DNA from: Oscillospiraceae bacterium
GTDB taxonomy: Bacteria > Bacillota > Clostridia > Oscillospirales > Oscillospiraceae
Length of the DNA stretch: 36,325 nucleotides
Assembly (NCBI GenBank): GCA_022800665.1
Contig: JAAWQS010000025.1
Span: 1 to 36,325 of the forward strand
Direction of reading: 5' to 3'
The notes beneath the pieces are model-generated. The model had not been told where the DNA came from. It searched no databases and saw only the letters and a list, made by a program, of their open reading frames with translations. Shown in pieces: positions 1-6,351 of this stretch. The first letter of the stretch is position 1. Each line of letters begins with the position of its first letter. The translations under genes were made by a program, and so were the position numbers.

Positions 1-46
1 GCGAGATTTTGTGTCCATATGGCAGAAGCTGTAGGGAAGGAGAGGT

Positions 47-232
47 ATGGTAGACTACAAGAAAATGTATCTGACGATGTTCAATGCCACCGAGGATGCA
101 ATCAATGCTTTGGAGAACGTCAGACAGGCTCTCATCCAGGCCCAGCGGGAATGTGAGGAAATGTACATATCCGGGCCGGCGCAGGACAAAGAATTGGAGA
201 GCGGCGGAATGGCTGCGTCAGCTGCTACATGA
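47..232 (+). CDS. Small hypothetical protein (61 aa)
   Basis: A short reading frame with a good ribosome-binding site (GGAGAGG about 3-4 bases before the ATG) and a strong terminator hairpin 15 bases after its stop, which together argue that it is a real gene. The first 40 residues are predicted helical, with a heptad-like spread of Leu, Ile and Ala and many charged residues (motifs such as NATEDAI and ALIQAQRE), resembling small accessory or phage-derived coiled-coil proteins of Firmicutes. The last 20 residues are low complexity and Ala/Gly/Ser rich. There is no Cys pair, signal peptide or membrane segment. I do not recognise a family with certainty and assign no function. The region before it (1-46) is too short to show what lies upstream. 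Confidence 0.6.
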   Translation: MVDYKKMYLTMFNATEDAINALENVRQALIQAQRECEEMYISGPAQDKELESGGMAASAAT

Positions 233-246
233 ATACAGGCTAAAAG

Positions 247-283
247 GGAGGGTACCGGTTTTTCGCCGGTACCCTCCTTCTCG
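247..283 (+). terminator. Rho-independent terminator after the 61-aa gene
   Basis: A 12-bp perfect stem (247-258 pairing with 266-277, ends GGAGGG/CCCTCC) with a 7-base T-rich loop, followed by TTCTCG. The stem is strong but the trailing T-run is short. Confidence 0.7.
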
Positions 284-369
284 ATCGGGTCAGACCGTAC
301 TTCCGCTCAGGCAGAAAATTTCAGCAATCCGCTTTTGTACACAATTTGTCAACATTTTAACGGTTAGCC

Positions 370-380
370 TGTGCTATAAT
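370..380 (+). promoter_or_regulatory. Extended -10 promoter for the DegV gene
   Basis: The sequence TGTGCTATAAT holds a perfect TATAAT (375-380) preceded by the TGn extension. No -35 with 16-18 base spacing is convincing (TTGTCA at 346-351 is too far). The 80-base leader that follows contains a small hairpin (CCGGAtgcaagTCCGG near 420-435). The same 11-mer recurs at 16957-16967 and on the minus strand at 31556-31566. Confidence 0.6.
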
Positions 381-460
381 GTCTATGACTCTGCCGCGGT
401 CTGGCCGCAGGCCGCGTTACCGGATGCAAGTCCGGATATACTGAAAAGGATGGATTGTCT

Positions 461-1315
461 ATGAGTAGCATTATTCTTGTCGCCGAGACCGGCGCCGACA
501 TCCCGCCGGAGCTGGCCCAGCGTTATGGCATCCGGATTGTCCCTATGCACGTCTCCTTCGGCAGCGAAACCCGTGACGACGGCACTTTCCCACCAGAGGA
601 AATCTGCGCCTACTACGAACGGACCGGCGTCCTGCCCAAGACCAGCGGCAGCGTGCCGGAGGATTTTATCCGGGTCTTTGACGATATCCACGCCAGTCAG
701 CCGGATGCGCAGATTTTATATCTGGCCTATTCCTCCGTTACCACCTGCTCCTATCAGAGCGCGCAGATTGCGGCGGAGGGCCGGGATTACGTCACCAGTA
801 TCGACACCAAGTTCGTTTCCGCCGGACAGGGCGTGATCGTGCTGAAGATGGCCCAGCTGCTGGAGCAGTATCCCCAGTGGGGTATGGAGGAGGCTGTGGC
901 TGCGGCCAACGCCCTCATCCGCCGGACCAGAATGGCGTTTATCCCCAATGATATGGAGTATCTGCGGGCCGGAGGCCGGGTGAGCAACGCTGCCGCGCTG
1001 TGCGGACGGCTGCTTGGTATCCATCCCCTCATCGAGCTTTTAGACGGATACCTGACCGCGACCAAGAAGCCGCGTGGCAAGATGTCGGTCCTGGCCCCCC
1101 GCCTGGTGTCCAGGTACGCCGAGTCCAACGCCCTGGAACGGGACGAGCTGTGGCTTATCTGGGGGCCGGGCTTCCCGGACGAGGTAAAAGCGGCAGTGGA
1201 GAAGGCCGCGAAAAATTGCGGCTTCCAGAAAGTGACGTGGATGAAGACCGGCGATGTGATTACTACCCACGGCGGTCCCAGCGCGTTTGGAATCGTGGGA
1301 TTCTCAGAGAAATAA
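461..1315 (+). CDS. DegV family lipid-binding protein
   Basis: This is a DegV/EDD-fold protein of the usual length (about 284 aa). DegV proteins bind one fatty acid in a deep pocket between two domains, and in Gram-positives some act as FakB, presenting the fatty acid to the kinase FakA. Visible family features are the N-terminal beta strand ending in AETGADIPPELA, the KTSGSVPEDF segment (the position of the family's TSxPSxxxF), and YLRAGGRVS in the C-terminal half (the family's LxxGGR). I chose the ATG at 461; a TTG six bases upstream (455) is in frame but lies only 4 bases from the AAAGGA site. It is monocistronic, between an extended -10 promoter and a strong hairpin. No fakA gene is present here, so the link to fatty-acid phosphorylation is inferred from the family only. 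Confidence 0.9.
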   Translation: MSSIILVAETGADIPPELAQRYGIRIVPMHVSFGSETRDDGTFPPEEICAYYERTGVLPKTSGSVPEDFIRVFDDIHASQPDAQILYLAYSSVTTCSYQSAQIAAEGRDYVTSIDTKFVSAGQGVIVLKMAQLLEQYPQWGMEEAVAAANALIRRTRMAFIPNDMEYLRAGGRVSNAAALCGRLLGIHPLIELLDGYLTATKKPRGKMSVLAPRLVSRYAESNALERDELWLIWGPGFPDEVKAAVEKAAKNCGFQKVTWMKTGDVITTHGGPSAFGIVGFSEK

Positions 1316-1321
1316 TAAGAC

Positions 1322-1353
1322 AGAAGGCAGGGTGGATGTCCGCCCTGCCTTCT
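1322..1353. terminator. Bidirectional terminator hairpin between convergent genes
   Basis: Perfect 11-bp inverted repeat (AGAAGGCAGGG at 1322-1332 and its complement at 1343-1353) around a 10-base loop. It lies between the DegV stop and the convergent methyltransferase, whose stop codon it overlaps. The minus-strand exit is T-rich (TCTTATTATTT), so it probably serves that direction best. Confidence 0.65.
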
Positions 1354-2005
1354 ATAATCGTTCGATACTTTTCTGCGTGTGGTTTTTATAGGTGCTCCAT
1401 GTCGGTTCATAGTCGCCTGTCGCCTGATTGCCCCACATCGCCCAGCCGTCGCGTTCTCCGCGTGCAAACAGCTCAATGAAGGGACCCGGAGAGCAGCTCT
1501 CGATAATCGGAATAATTTCATCCGGTTTCCGCGAGTGCTCCCGCTTCTGTGCGCGAATCAAATTGACCTGTGACCTTGCAGGGGGAAGGGTTCGGTTATG
1601 GTTCCCCCGGATGCCAAAAAGCAGGATTTCCGTCACATTGCGGAAATAGAAGCCAACGCCCCGTCCGTCAGGCGCGCCATCCTTGCGGATTTTTTCCCAA
1701 ACAATATTCCCTTTATACGCAAACCCCCAAGCTTGCATAACCGCCAAACCATCGGGCAGGAGCGCATTGGGTACCCAAAGATACAGGTGGCTTTTTGCGG
1801 CGGATATCTGGGAGACGGGCAGGGCCTTGATTTCCTCAAGCTCCATGGTTTCATAACGGTTCAGCCGCTTATGCTCCGGCGCAACCTTCCCGGTTCTGTT
1901 CTGGAATCTCCAGGGAGGATCCGCATATACTGTGGCAAATTTTTGATTGCCGCAGAAGCGCAGCAAATCATCCGCCGTGATCTGGGCTGTCTGGGTTGTG
2001 TACAT
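1352..2005 (-). CDS. MT-A70 family adenine-N6 DNA methyltransferase
   Basis: A 217-aa S-adenosylmethionine-dependent methyltransferase of the MT-A70 family. The catalytic motif DPPW follows strand one (VYADPPWRF, about residues 28-35). The SAM-binding side is represented by the late FIELFARGERDGW segment, which is the FxG-like motif I of this circularly permuted class. The family also contains LYLWVPNALLPDGLAVMQAWGF and GNIVWEKIRK, both clear here. In bacteria these enzymes usually act on adenine in DNA, either alone or as the modification half of a type II system. The gene starts inside the 3' end of the upstream BglII-family endonuclease (38-base overlap), so the two were co-transcribed as a restriction-modification pair. 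The endonuclease is now broken, while this methylase looks intact in length and motifs. The recognition sequence cannot be read from the sequence. Confidence 0.85.
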   Translation of the reverse strand: MYTTQTAQITADDLLRFCGNQKFATVYADPPWRFQNRTGKVAPEHKRLNRYETMELEEIKALPVSQISAAKSHLYLWVPNALLPDGLAVMQAWGFAYKGNIVWEKIRKDGAPDGRGVGFYFRNVTEILLFGIRGNHNRTLPPARSQVNLIRAQKREHSRKPDEIIPIIESCSPGPFIELFARGERDGWAMWGNQATGDYEPTWSTYKNHTQKSIERL

Positions 2006-2482
2006 CTATATATCCCTCTTTCCAATCTGTGACGCATCGCTTCTTTATGCCCACTGCCAAAATGGGACATCCGCCATTTCTGCGGGAATCCAGCCGGTAG
2101 CGCAGTTTTCCCATCCAAGTGGTGCTTGCCCCGTATTTCCGTATAATAGGCTTCCACTCGCGGGTTCTGCCATCGTAGTCATACACGGTTTTGAATATTT
2201 CGTTCAGTTCTTCGGCACGGGTAATAATAATGCCAACGCTGACAAGGCCGCAGTCATAGTAGGTGCGCATAGCCAAAAGATCTCGGTCAAAGGTTTGATC
2301 CTTGCTGTTCCATTCCAGGTCAAAAGCAACTCTGTTTTTCAGAAAATCTATATTATGTCCATCTCTGTAACCTCTCCCCATTCCTCCGAAAAGGCTTGCG
2401 TAAGGATTTCCAGAGCGTGATTATAGTTATAAAATTCGAACTTGTCCAAAAGCTCCTGAGAAATATAGTCGTTCGTTTGCAT
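1968..2482 (-). pseudogene. BglII-family type II restriction endonuclease, internally deleted and frameshifted
   Basis: Two reading frames give the two ends of one BglII-family (Endonuc-BglII) protein. The N-terminal piece starts at the ATG at 2482 behind a GAGGGGG site and reads through FEFYNYNHALEILTQAF to VTEMDII, then stops at 2348. The C-terminal piece, in another frame from about 2381, resumes with HNIDFLKNRVAFDLEWNSKD, QTFDRDL, SVGIIITRAEELNEIFK, KYGASTTWMGKL and GGCPILAVGI. In intact relatives about 45-50 residues, including a Gly-rich stretch, separate these parts (recalled from the family). Here TEMD runs almost directly into the HNIDF position, so an internal deletion with a frame change is the simplest reading. 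The putative catalytic ExN segment (LEWNSKD) survives, but no single frame encodes a complete enzyme. A restart at the ATG at 2381 would make only a 137-aa C-terminal piece. Confidence 0.85.
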
Positions 2483-2507
2483 CCGCACAGCCCCCTCTGT
2501 CTTCTTT

Positions 2508-2518
2508 ACTATAGCACA
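2508..2518 (-). promoter_or_regulatory. Extended -10 promoter for the restriction-modification remnant
   Basis: On the minus strand the sequence reads TGTGCTATAGT (TATAGT at 2508-2513 with the TGn extension), 26 bases before the endonuclease start. There is no clear -35. It matches the recurring extended -10 seen elsewhere in the window. Confidence 0.5.
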
Positions 2519-2594
2519 TTTCTGTAAATATTTCACGCTTCTTTTCGCAGGTGGAACAGTGGAAAGGATAAAACTGTAGGAATGCACAATTAAT

Positions 2595-2663
2595 CGGGCG
2601 GACCATGCTCAGAGCGGGTCCGCCCGTACAATATTTGAGGGGACGGGCTGAACCCGTCCCCTC
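2595..2663. terminator. Two tandem GC-rich hairpins
   Basis: Hairpin one pairs CGGGCGGACC (2595-2604) with its complement at 2617-2626. Hairpin two pairs GAGGGGACGGG (2637-2647) with 2653-2663 around a 5-base loop. They fill most of the space between the restriction remnant and the stress cluster, and most likely end minus-strand transcription of the latter, although neither has a long T-run. Confidence 0.5.
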
Positions 2664-2684
2664 TTTCAGGCGCTGCAGTTTTCC

Positions 2685-3014
2685 TCAGTCCAGGATCTCC
2701 ATCAGCTTTCCGCAGCAGAAGGGGATCGGCTCACCGGCCTTGACATGCTGGGTCTTATTGCAGGTAACGCAATAGACGTCGGTGTCATAGGGGGCGCGGA
2801 TTTCCGGCACCTTGTCGGCCTCTTCCTTAGTCAGACCGTCGATGCGGAAGGTAGCGGTCTTGTTCTCGCTGGGAACGTACACACCCAGCGGCTCCAGACG
2901 CTTGTTGCCGCCTACGCAGTTGCCCATCTTGACCCAGAGGGCCTCCAGCTCCGCCGCCTCGGCGGCGTGCTCCGGGGTAATCTCAACAATATCTTTGTTG
3001 ATACGGATTTTCAT
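2685..3014 (-). CDS. Small protein with C-terminal desulforedoxin-like iron site
   Basis: A 109-aa protein with a GGAGGG site before its ATG. Four cysteines sit at C82, C85, C100 and C101, in the pattern C-x2-C-x14-CC-G-x2-M (YCVTCN ... FCCGKLM). This is the pattern of desulforedoxin and of the N-terminal domain of desulfoferrodoxin, which hold one iron by four Cys. Here the motif is at the C-terminus. Residues 1-75 form an unrecognised, acidic, mostly helical-then-beta domain with one extra Cys (C33). It lies directly downstream of reverse rubrerythrin on the same strand (34-base gap), so a role as an electron carrier or accessory in peroxide or oxygen reduction is a fair inference. It lacks the catalytic His/Cys set of superoxide reductase, so it should not be called desulfoferrodoxin. 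Confidence 0.7.
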   Translation of the reverse strand: MKIRINKDIVEITPEHAAEAAELEALWVKMGNCVGGNKRLEPLGVYVPSENKTATFRIDGLTKEEADKVPEIRAPYDTDVYCVTCNKTQHVKAGEPIPFCCGKLMEILD

Positions 3015-3048
3015 GATACAATCCCTCCGCTTTTATTTTTAGAATAAA

Positions 3049-3633
3049 TTATTTGAAGTAACGCTCCAGCAGGCCCTTGAGCGCCTTGCCGTGGCGGGCC
3101 TCATCCTTGGCCATCTCGTGGACGGTGTCATGGATAGCGTCCAGGCCGTTTTTCTTGGCGCAGGCGGCCAGATCGAACTTGCCCTGGGTAGCGCCGAACT
3201 CGCAGTCCACGCGCCAGGACAGATTCTGCTTGGTGTCGCCCATGTTGGCCTCCAGGTCTTTGCCCAGGATCTCGGCAAACTTGGCGGCGTGCTCGGCCTC
3301 TTCAAAGGCGGCCTTCTCCCAGTACAGACCGATCTCAGGATAGCCCTCCCGGTGGGCAATGCGGGCCATGCACAGGTACATACCGACCTCGGCGCACTCG
3401 CCGTTGAAATTAGCCATCAGCTGCTCGAAGATATACTTCTTATCCTCTGCGCTGATATCGGTGTTGTTCTTCACGGTGGCGCCGTACACGCCGAACTCAT
3501 GCTCGGCGGCCAGCTTGACATCGCCCTTCATCTCGGAAAACTTAGAGCCGGGAGCCTTGCAGGTGGGGCAGACATCGGGGGGAGTATCTCCCTCATGGAC
3601 GTAACCGCAGACAGAGCAAACCCACTTCTTCAT
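3049..3633 (-). CDS. Reverse rubrerythrin (N-terminal rubredoxin, C-terminal diiron domain)
   Basis: A 194-aa peroxide- and oxygen-scavenging protein. The rubredoxin-type FeS4 site is at the N-terminus (C6/C9 in CSVC and C22/C25 in CPTC), followed by a ferritin-like four-helix diiron domain. Diiron ligands are seen in ECAEVGMYL, FEEAEHAAKF and DEARHGKAL. This order is opposite to classical rubrerythrin and is that of the clostridial reverse rubrerythrins, which accept electrons from NADH via a rubredoxin reductase to reduce H2O2 and O2 in the cytoplasm, and in Clostridium acetobutylicum are under PerR control (established for the family). The start is supported by AAAGGAGAT before the ATG. 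The gene follows a PerR-like regulator with a short gap that holds its own promoter-like TATAAT, and precedes the desulforedoxin-like gene. Confidence 0.93.
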   Translation of the reverse strand: MKKWVCSVCGYVHEGDTPPDVCPTCKAPGSKFSEMKGDVKLAAEHEFGVYGATVKNNTDISAEDKKYIFEQLMANFNGECAEVGMYLCMARIAHREGYPEIGLYWEKAAFEEAEHAAKFAEILGKDLEANMGDTKQNLSWRVDCEFGATQGKFDLAACAKKNGLDAIHDTVHEMAKDEARHGKALKGLLERYFK

Positions 3634-3664
3634 ACTTGTAAATCTCCTTTACACAACAAAATTT

Positions 3665-3694
3665 ATTATACTTGCATTATAGACACCCGGTCAG
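3665..3694 (-). promoter_or_regulatory. Probable promoter of reverse rubrerythrin
   Basis: On the minus strand, TATAAT (3665-3670) lies 18 bases from a weak -35 CTGACC (3689-3694), which falls inside the end of the regulator gene. A second TATAAT sits in direct repeat at about 3676-3681. AT-rich repeats of this kind could be a PerR target, but I cannot make a clean 7-1-7 PerR box. Confidence 0.45.
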
Positions 3695-4084
3695 GGCGTT
3701 GCTATCAGATAATTCCGCCGTCTGGCAGGCAGGACACAGGCCCCGGTAGACGACGCTGCAGTCCTCCAGCAGATAGCCTGCGGTAGAGGACGGCGGGGCG
3801 ATTTCCACAGCCGGGATATCGGCCACCGCGCCGCACCGGCGGCAGCGGGCGTGGTGATGGGGCGCGGTCTGACCGTCGTAGCGGCTGTCGCAGGCGGCCA
3901 TCTCCAGACGCAGGATTTTTCCCTCCCTGGCCATTTTGGCCAGCACCCGGTATACGGTAGAGCGGCTGATGGTAGGGTGGTTCTGGTGGACCGCCTCATA
4001 TACCATCGCGGCGGTAGGGTGTTCCCTCATTTGGCAGAGGGTCCGGAGGATAATTTCTTTTTGCAGGGTATTTCTTTCCTCCAT
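3677..4084 (-). CDS. Fur/PerR family transcriptional regulator (PerR-like)
   Basis: A 135-aa Fur-superfamily repressor. Residues 1-60 form the winged helix (HPTAAMVYEAV, ISRSTVYRVLAKM). The structural zinc site is C81/C84 (CRRC) and C117/C120 (CPAC). The regulatory metal site can be matched to PerR: H22 (like H37), D70 (like D85), the HHH run at 76-78 (like H91/H93) and D89 (like D104). The Asp at the last position is the hallmark separating Fe/peroxide-sensing PerR from Fur. Gene order with reverse rubrerythrin downstream supports peroxide sensing. The protein is slightly shorter at the N-terminus than Bacillus PerR. It has its own well-formed promoter. Confidence 0.85.
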   Translation of the reverse strand: MEERNTLQKEIILRTLCQMREHPTAAMVYEAVHQNHPTISRSTVYRVLAKMAREGKILRLEMAACDSRYDGQTAPHHHARCRRCGAVADIPAVEIAPPSSTAGYLLEDCSVVYRGLCPACQTAELSDSNALTGCL

Positions 4085-4123
4085 TACTATCGCTCCTAAT
4101 TGGGATTGAGTCCTTACAACGAG

Positions 4124-4152
4124 ACTATACTATAATTCTGCCTCTTTGTCAA
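4124..4152 (-). promoter_or_regulatory. Sigma-A promoter of the PerR-like gene
   Basis: On the minus strand a consensus TTGACA (4147-4152) stands exactly 17 bases from TATAGT (4124-4129), 40 bases before the start codon. It is the best-formed vegetative promoter in the window. Confidence 0.75.
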
Positions 4153-4163
4153 GTAGGGACTTG
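4150..4163. promoter_or_regulatory. Palindrome overlapping the perR -35 box
   Basis: CAAGT-AGGG-ACTTG is a perfect 5-4-5 inverted repeat that overlaps the -35 element. It is a candidate operator, either for autoregulation or for the divergently placed phosphatase gene. It does not look like a PerR box. Confidence 0.4.
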
Positions 4164-4241
4164 TAAATAATCTATGAATGTGGTAAAGTGAGGGACGCTG
4201 TTTGTCATGCCATGATATATATAGGAAAGAAGGAACGCCCC

Positions 4242-5006
4242 ATGTTGGATCAAATCATTGCAATTGTAAAAGAGGCCGGCGGGATTGTCCTCTCCGCCCA
4301 CGACATTGCCGCCCGGACCCATGAAAAATCGTCTGCTGCGGACCTGGTCACGGAATACGACCTGGCCGTGGAAAGCTTTCTGAAAGAACGCCTTCCGCCG
4401 CTGCTTCCCGGCTCCATCTTCTACGGCGAGGAGGAGCGGGAAAACGCCGGACCCAATACCGGCTGGGCCTTTATTGTCGATCCCATCGACGGCACGACTA
4501 ACTTTGTCCGCGGTCTGCGCCAGAGCGCTGTTTCCGTGGGTCTGGCGAAGGACGGCGTTGTGGAATACGGCGTTGTTCTGGACCCCTATAAAGGAGAGCT
4601 GTTCTCCGCCCGGCGGGGCGGCGGCGCGTTTCTCAACGGCGCGCCCATCCATGTTAGCAGCCGTCCGCTGGCCCAAGGCGTATTCGGCATGGGGACCGCC
4701 ATCTACCAGCGGCAGTATCTGGAGCCCACCATGCGCCTGACCCAGCAGCTTTTTGAGCGCAGCTGCGATTTCCGCCGCATGGGCGCGGCGGCGTTGGACC
4801 TGTGCAATGTGGCCTGTGGCCGGACGGAGCTGTTCTTTGAATACAGCCTCTGTCCGTGGGACTACGCGGCGGGCAGTCTGCTTGTCACCGAGGCAGGCGG
4901 CGTCGTCAGCACGCTGGACGGTGCGCCTCTGTCTCTGGACCGCCGGTGCAGCTGCTGGGCCAGCAACCAGGTCAACCGGGATATTCTGGGGGAACTGGAC
5001 ATCTAA
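4242..5006 (+). CDS. Inositol monophosphatase family protein
   Basis: A 254-aa Mg-dependent, Li-sensitive phosphatase of the IMPase/SuhB/CysQ superfamily. The metal-binding motifs are complete: E63/E64 in FYGEEERE, the signature DPIDGTTNFVRG (D80, D83), and WDYAAGSLLVTEAGG (D207) near the C-terminus. The substrate may be inositol-1-phosphate, a sugar phosphate or PAP; the sequence does not decide. The start at 4242 is preferred because GAAGGA lies about 8 bases upstream; an earlier in-frame ATG (4188) has no such site and would add 18 residues without family support. It is followed after 24 bases by the COG4100 lyase on the same strand, probably as an operon. Confidence 0.9.
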   Translation: MLDQIIAIVKEAGGIVLSAHDIAARTHEKSSAADLVTEYDLAVESFLKERLPPLLPGSIFYGEEERENAGPNTGWAFIVDPIDGTTNFVRGLRQSAVSVGLAKDGVVEYGVVLDPYKGELFSARRGGGAFLNGAPIHVSSRPLAQGVFGMGTAIYQRQYLEPTMRLTQQLFERSCDFRRMGAAALDLCNVACGRTELFFEYSLCPWDYAAGSLLVTEAGGVVSTLDGAPLSLDRRCSCWASNQVNRDILGELDI

Positions 5007-5030
5007 AATCACTAAAAAAGGAATATAGAG

Positions 5031-6311
5031 ATGGAATTACTGCAATTATATGAAGAAATGGGACTCAGCGGCGCCGTGTACCGGCGTGGGGAGCAGATCC
5101 TGGAGCAGCTGGAGGAACGCTTTAAGTCCATTGACCGCCGCGCAGAGTACAACCAGGCCAAGGTTCTGGCCGCCATGCAGCGCAGCCGTATCGGAGCCAA
5201 CCACTTTGCCGCCACCACCGGCTACGGCTACAACGACGAGGGCCGGGACCGTCTGGAACAGGTTTACGCAGACGTCTTCCACACCGAGGCTGCTCTGGTC
5301 CGCCCCCAGATCACCTGCGGAACCCACGCGCTGGCCGTTGCCCTCAGCGCGAACCTCCTGCCCGGCGACGAGGCGCTCTCCCCGGTGGGTCTGCCCTACG
5401 ACACATTACAGGAGGTCATTGGCCTCCGCCCCTCCCCCTGCTCCCTGGCGGAATATGGCGTTTCCTACCGGCAGGCGGACCTGAAGCCCGACGGCAGTTT
5501 CGACTATGACGCCATCCGCGCCGCTATCAACGAAAGAACCAGGCTGGTGACGATTCAGCGCAGCAAGGGCTACGCTACCCGGCCCTCCTTCTCCGTGGCC
5601 CAGATCGGGGAGCTGATCGCCTTCTGCAAATCGGTGAAGCCGGACGTCATCTGCATGGTGGACAACTGCTACGGCGAATTTGTGGACACAGTGGAGCCGT
5701 CGGACGCAGGCGCAGACATGGTGGTGGGCAGCCTCATTAAGAATCCCGGCGGCGGTCTGGCCCCCATTGGCGGCTATATCTGCGGCGTCCGGTCTTGCGT
5801 GGACCGCTGTGCCTACCGGCTCTCCGCCCCTGGGCTGGGACAGGAGGTCGGCGCGAATCTGGGTCTGCTCCCTGCGCTGTACCAGGGATTTTTTATGGCC
5901 CCCACCGTGACGGCAGGGGCCTTGAAGGGCGCGATTTTTGCGGCAAGTCTGTATGAGAGCTTCGGTTTCCGGTGCGTTCCCAACAGCGTGGAGCCGCGCA
6001 ATGATATTATCCAGGCGGTGGAGCTGGGCAGCGAAGCGGCTATGCTGGCTTTCTGCAAGGGCATCCAGTCCGCCGCCCCGGTGGACAGCTTTGCCGCCCC
6101 CATCCCTGGGGACATGCCGGGCTACGACAGCCAGGTAATTATGGCGGCGGGGGCGTTCGTGCAGGGCAGCAGCATCGAGCTGAGCGCGGACGGGCCGGTC
6201 AGACCGCCCTATGCGGTGTATTTCCAGGGGGGGCTGACCTGGCAGCACGCCAAGTTCGGAATTCTGCTGTCGGTGCAGAAAATGGCCGACGCCGGTCTGC
6301 TGACGCTGTGA
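5031..6311 (+). CDS. Methionine gamma-lyase-like PLP enzyme (COG4100, YnbB family)
   Basis: A 426-aa fold-type I PLP enzyme of the COG4100 group, annotated in databases as methionine gamma-lyase-like or 'aluminium resistance' protein. It has the N-terminal region with RIGANHFAATTGYGYNDEGRD, the cofactor region QITCGTHALAVAL, the Asp of the MVDNCYGEF segment (about D211), and the Schiff-base lysine K237 in GSLIKNPGGGLAPIGGY. Full length for the family. Its true substrate is not settled in the literature I know, so C-S lyase activity is only a family-level expectation. It follows the phosphatase gene by 24 bases. Its end faces the convergent radical SAM gene with 40 bases between, where I see no clear terminator. 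Confidence 0.88.
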   Translation: MELLQLYEEMGLSGAVYRRGEQILEQLEERFKSIDRRAEYNQAKVLAAMQRSRIGANHFAATTGYGYNDEGRDRLEQVYADVFHTEAALVRPQITCGTHALAVALSANLLPGDEALSPVGLPYDTLQEVIGLRPSPCSLAEYGVSYRQADLKPDGSFDYDAIRAAINERTRLVTIQRSKGYATRPSFSVAQIGELIAFCKSVKPDVICMVDNCYGEFVDTVEPSDAGADMVVGSLIKNPGGGLAPIGGYICGVRSCVDRCAYRLSAPGLGQEVGANLGLLPALYQGFFMAPTVTAGALKGAIFAASLYESFGFRCVPNSVEPRNDIIQAVELGSEAAMLAFCKGIQSAAPVDSFAAPIPGDMPGYDSQVIMAAGAFVQGSSIELSADGPVRPPYAVYFQGGLTWQHAKFGILLSVQKMADAGLLTL

Positions 6312-6351
6312 GCAAGAGACGCCGCGCTTCCCCAACCGGCTTTTCTCCCCC

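Noticed and set aside
1968-2381. Programmed frameshift joining the two endonuclease pieces
   Set aside because: There is no slippery run at the junction and a central block of the family is missing, so a shift would not restore the protein.
2685-3014. Desulfoferrodoxin (superoxide reductase)
   Set aside because: Only the FeS4 motif is present and at the wrong end; the His4-Cys catalytic site is absent.
3661-3694. PerR box in front of reverse rubrerythrin
   Set aside because: The two TATAAT copies are in direct, not inverted, repeat, so the 7-1-7 consensus is not met; left as a promoter only.
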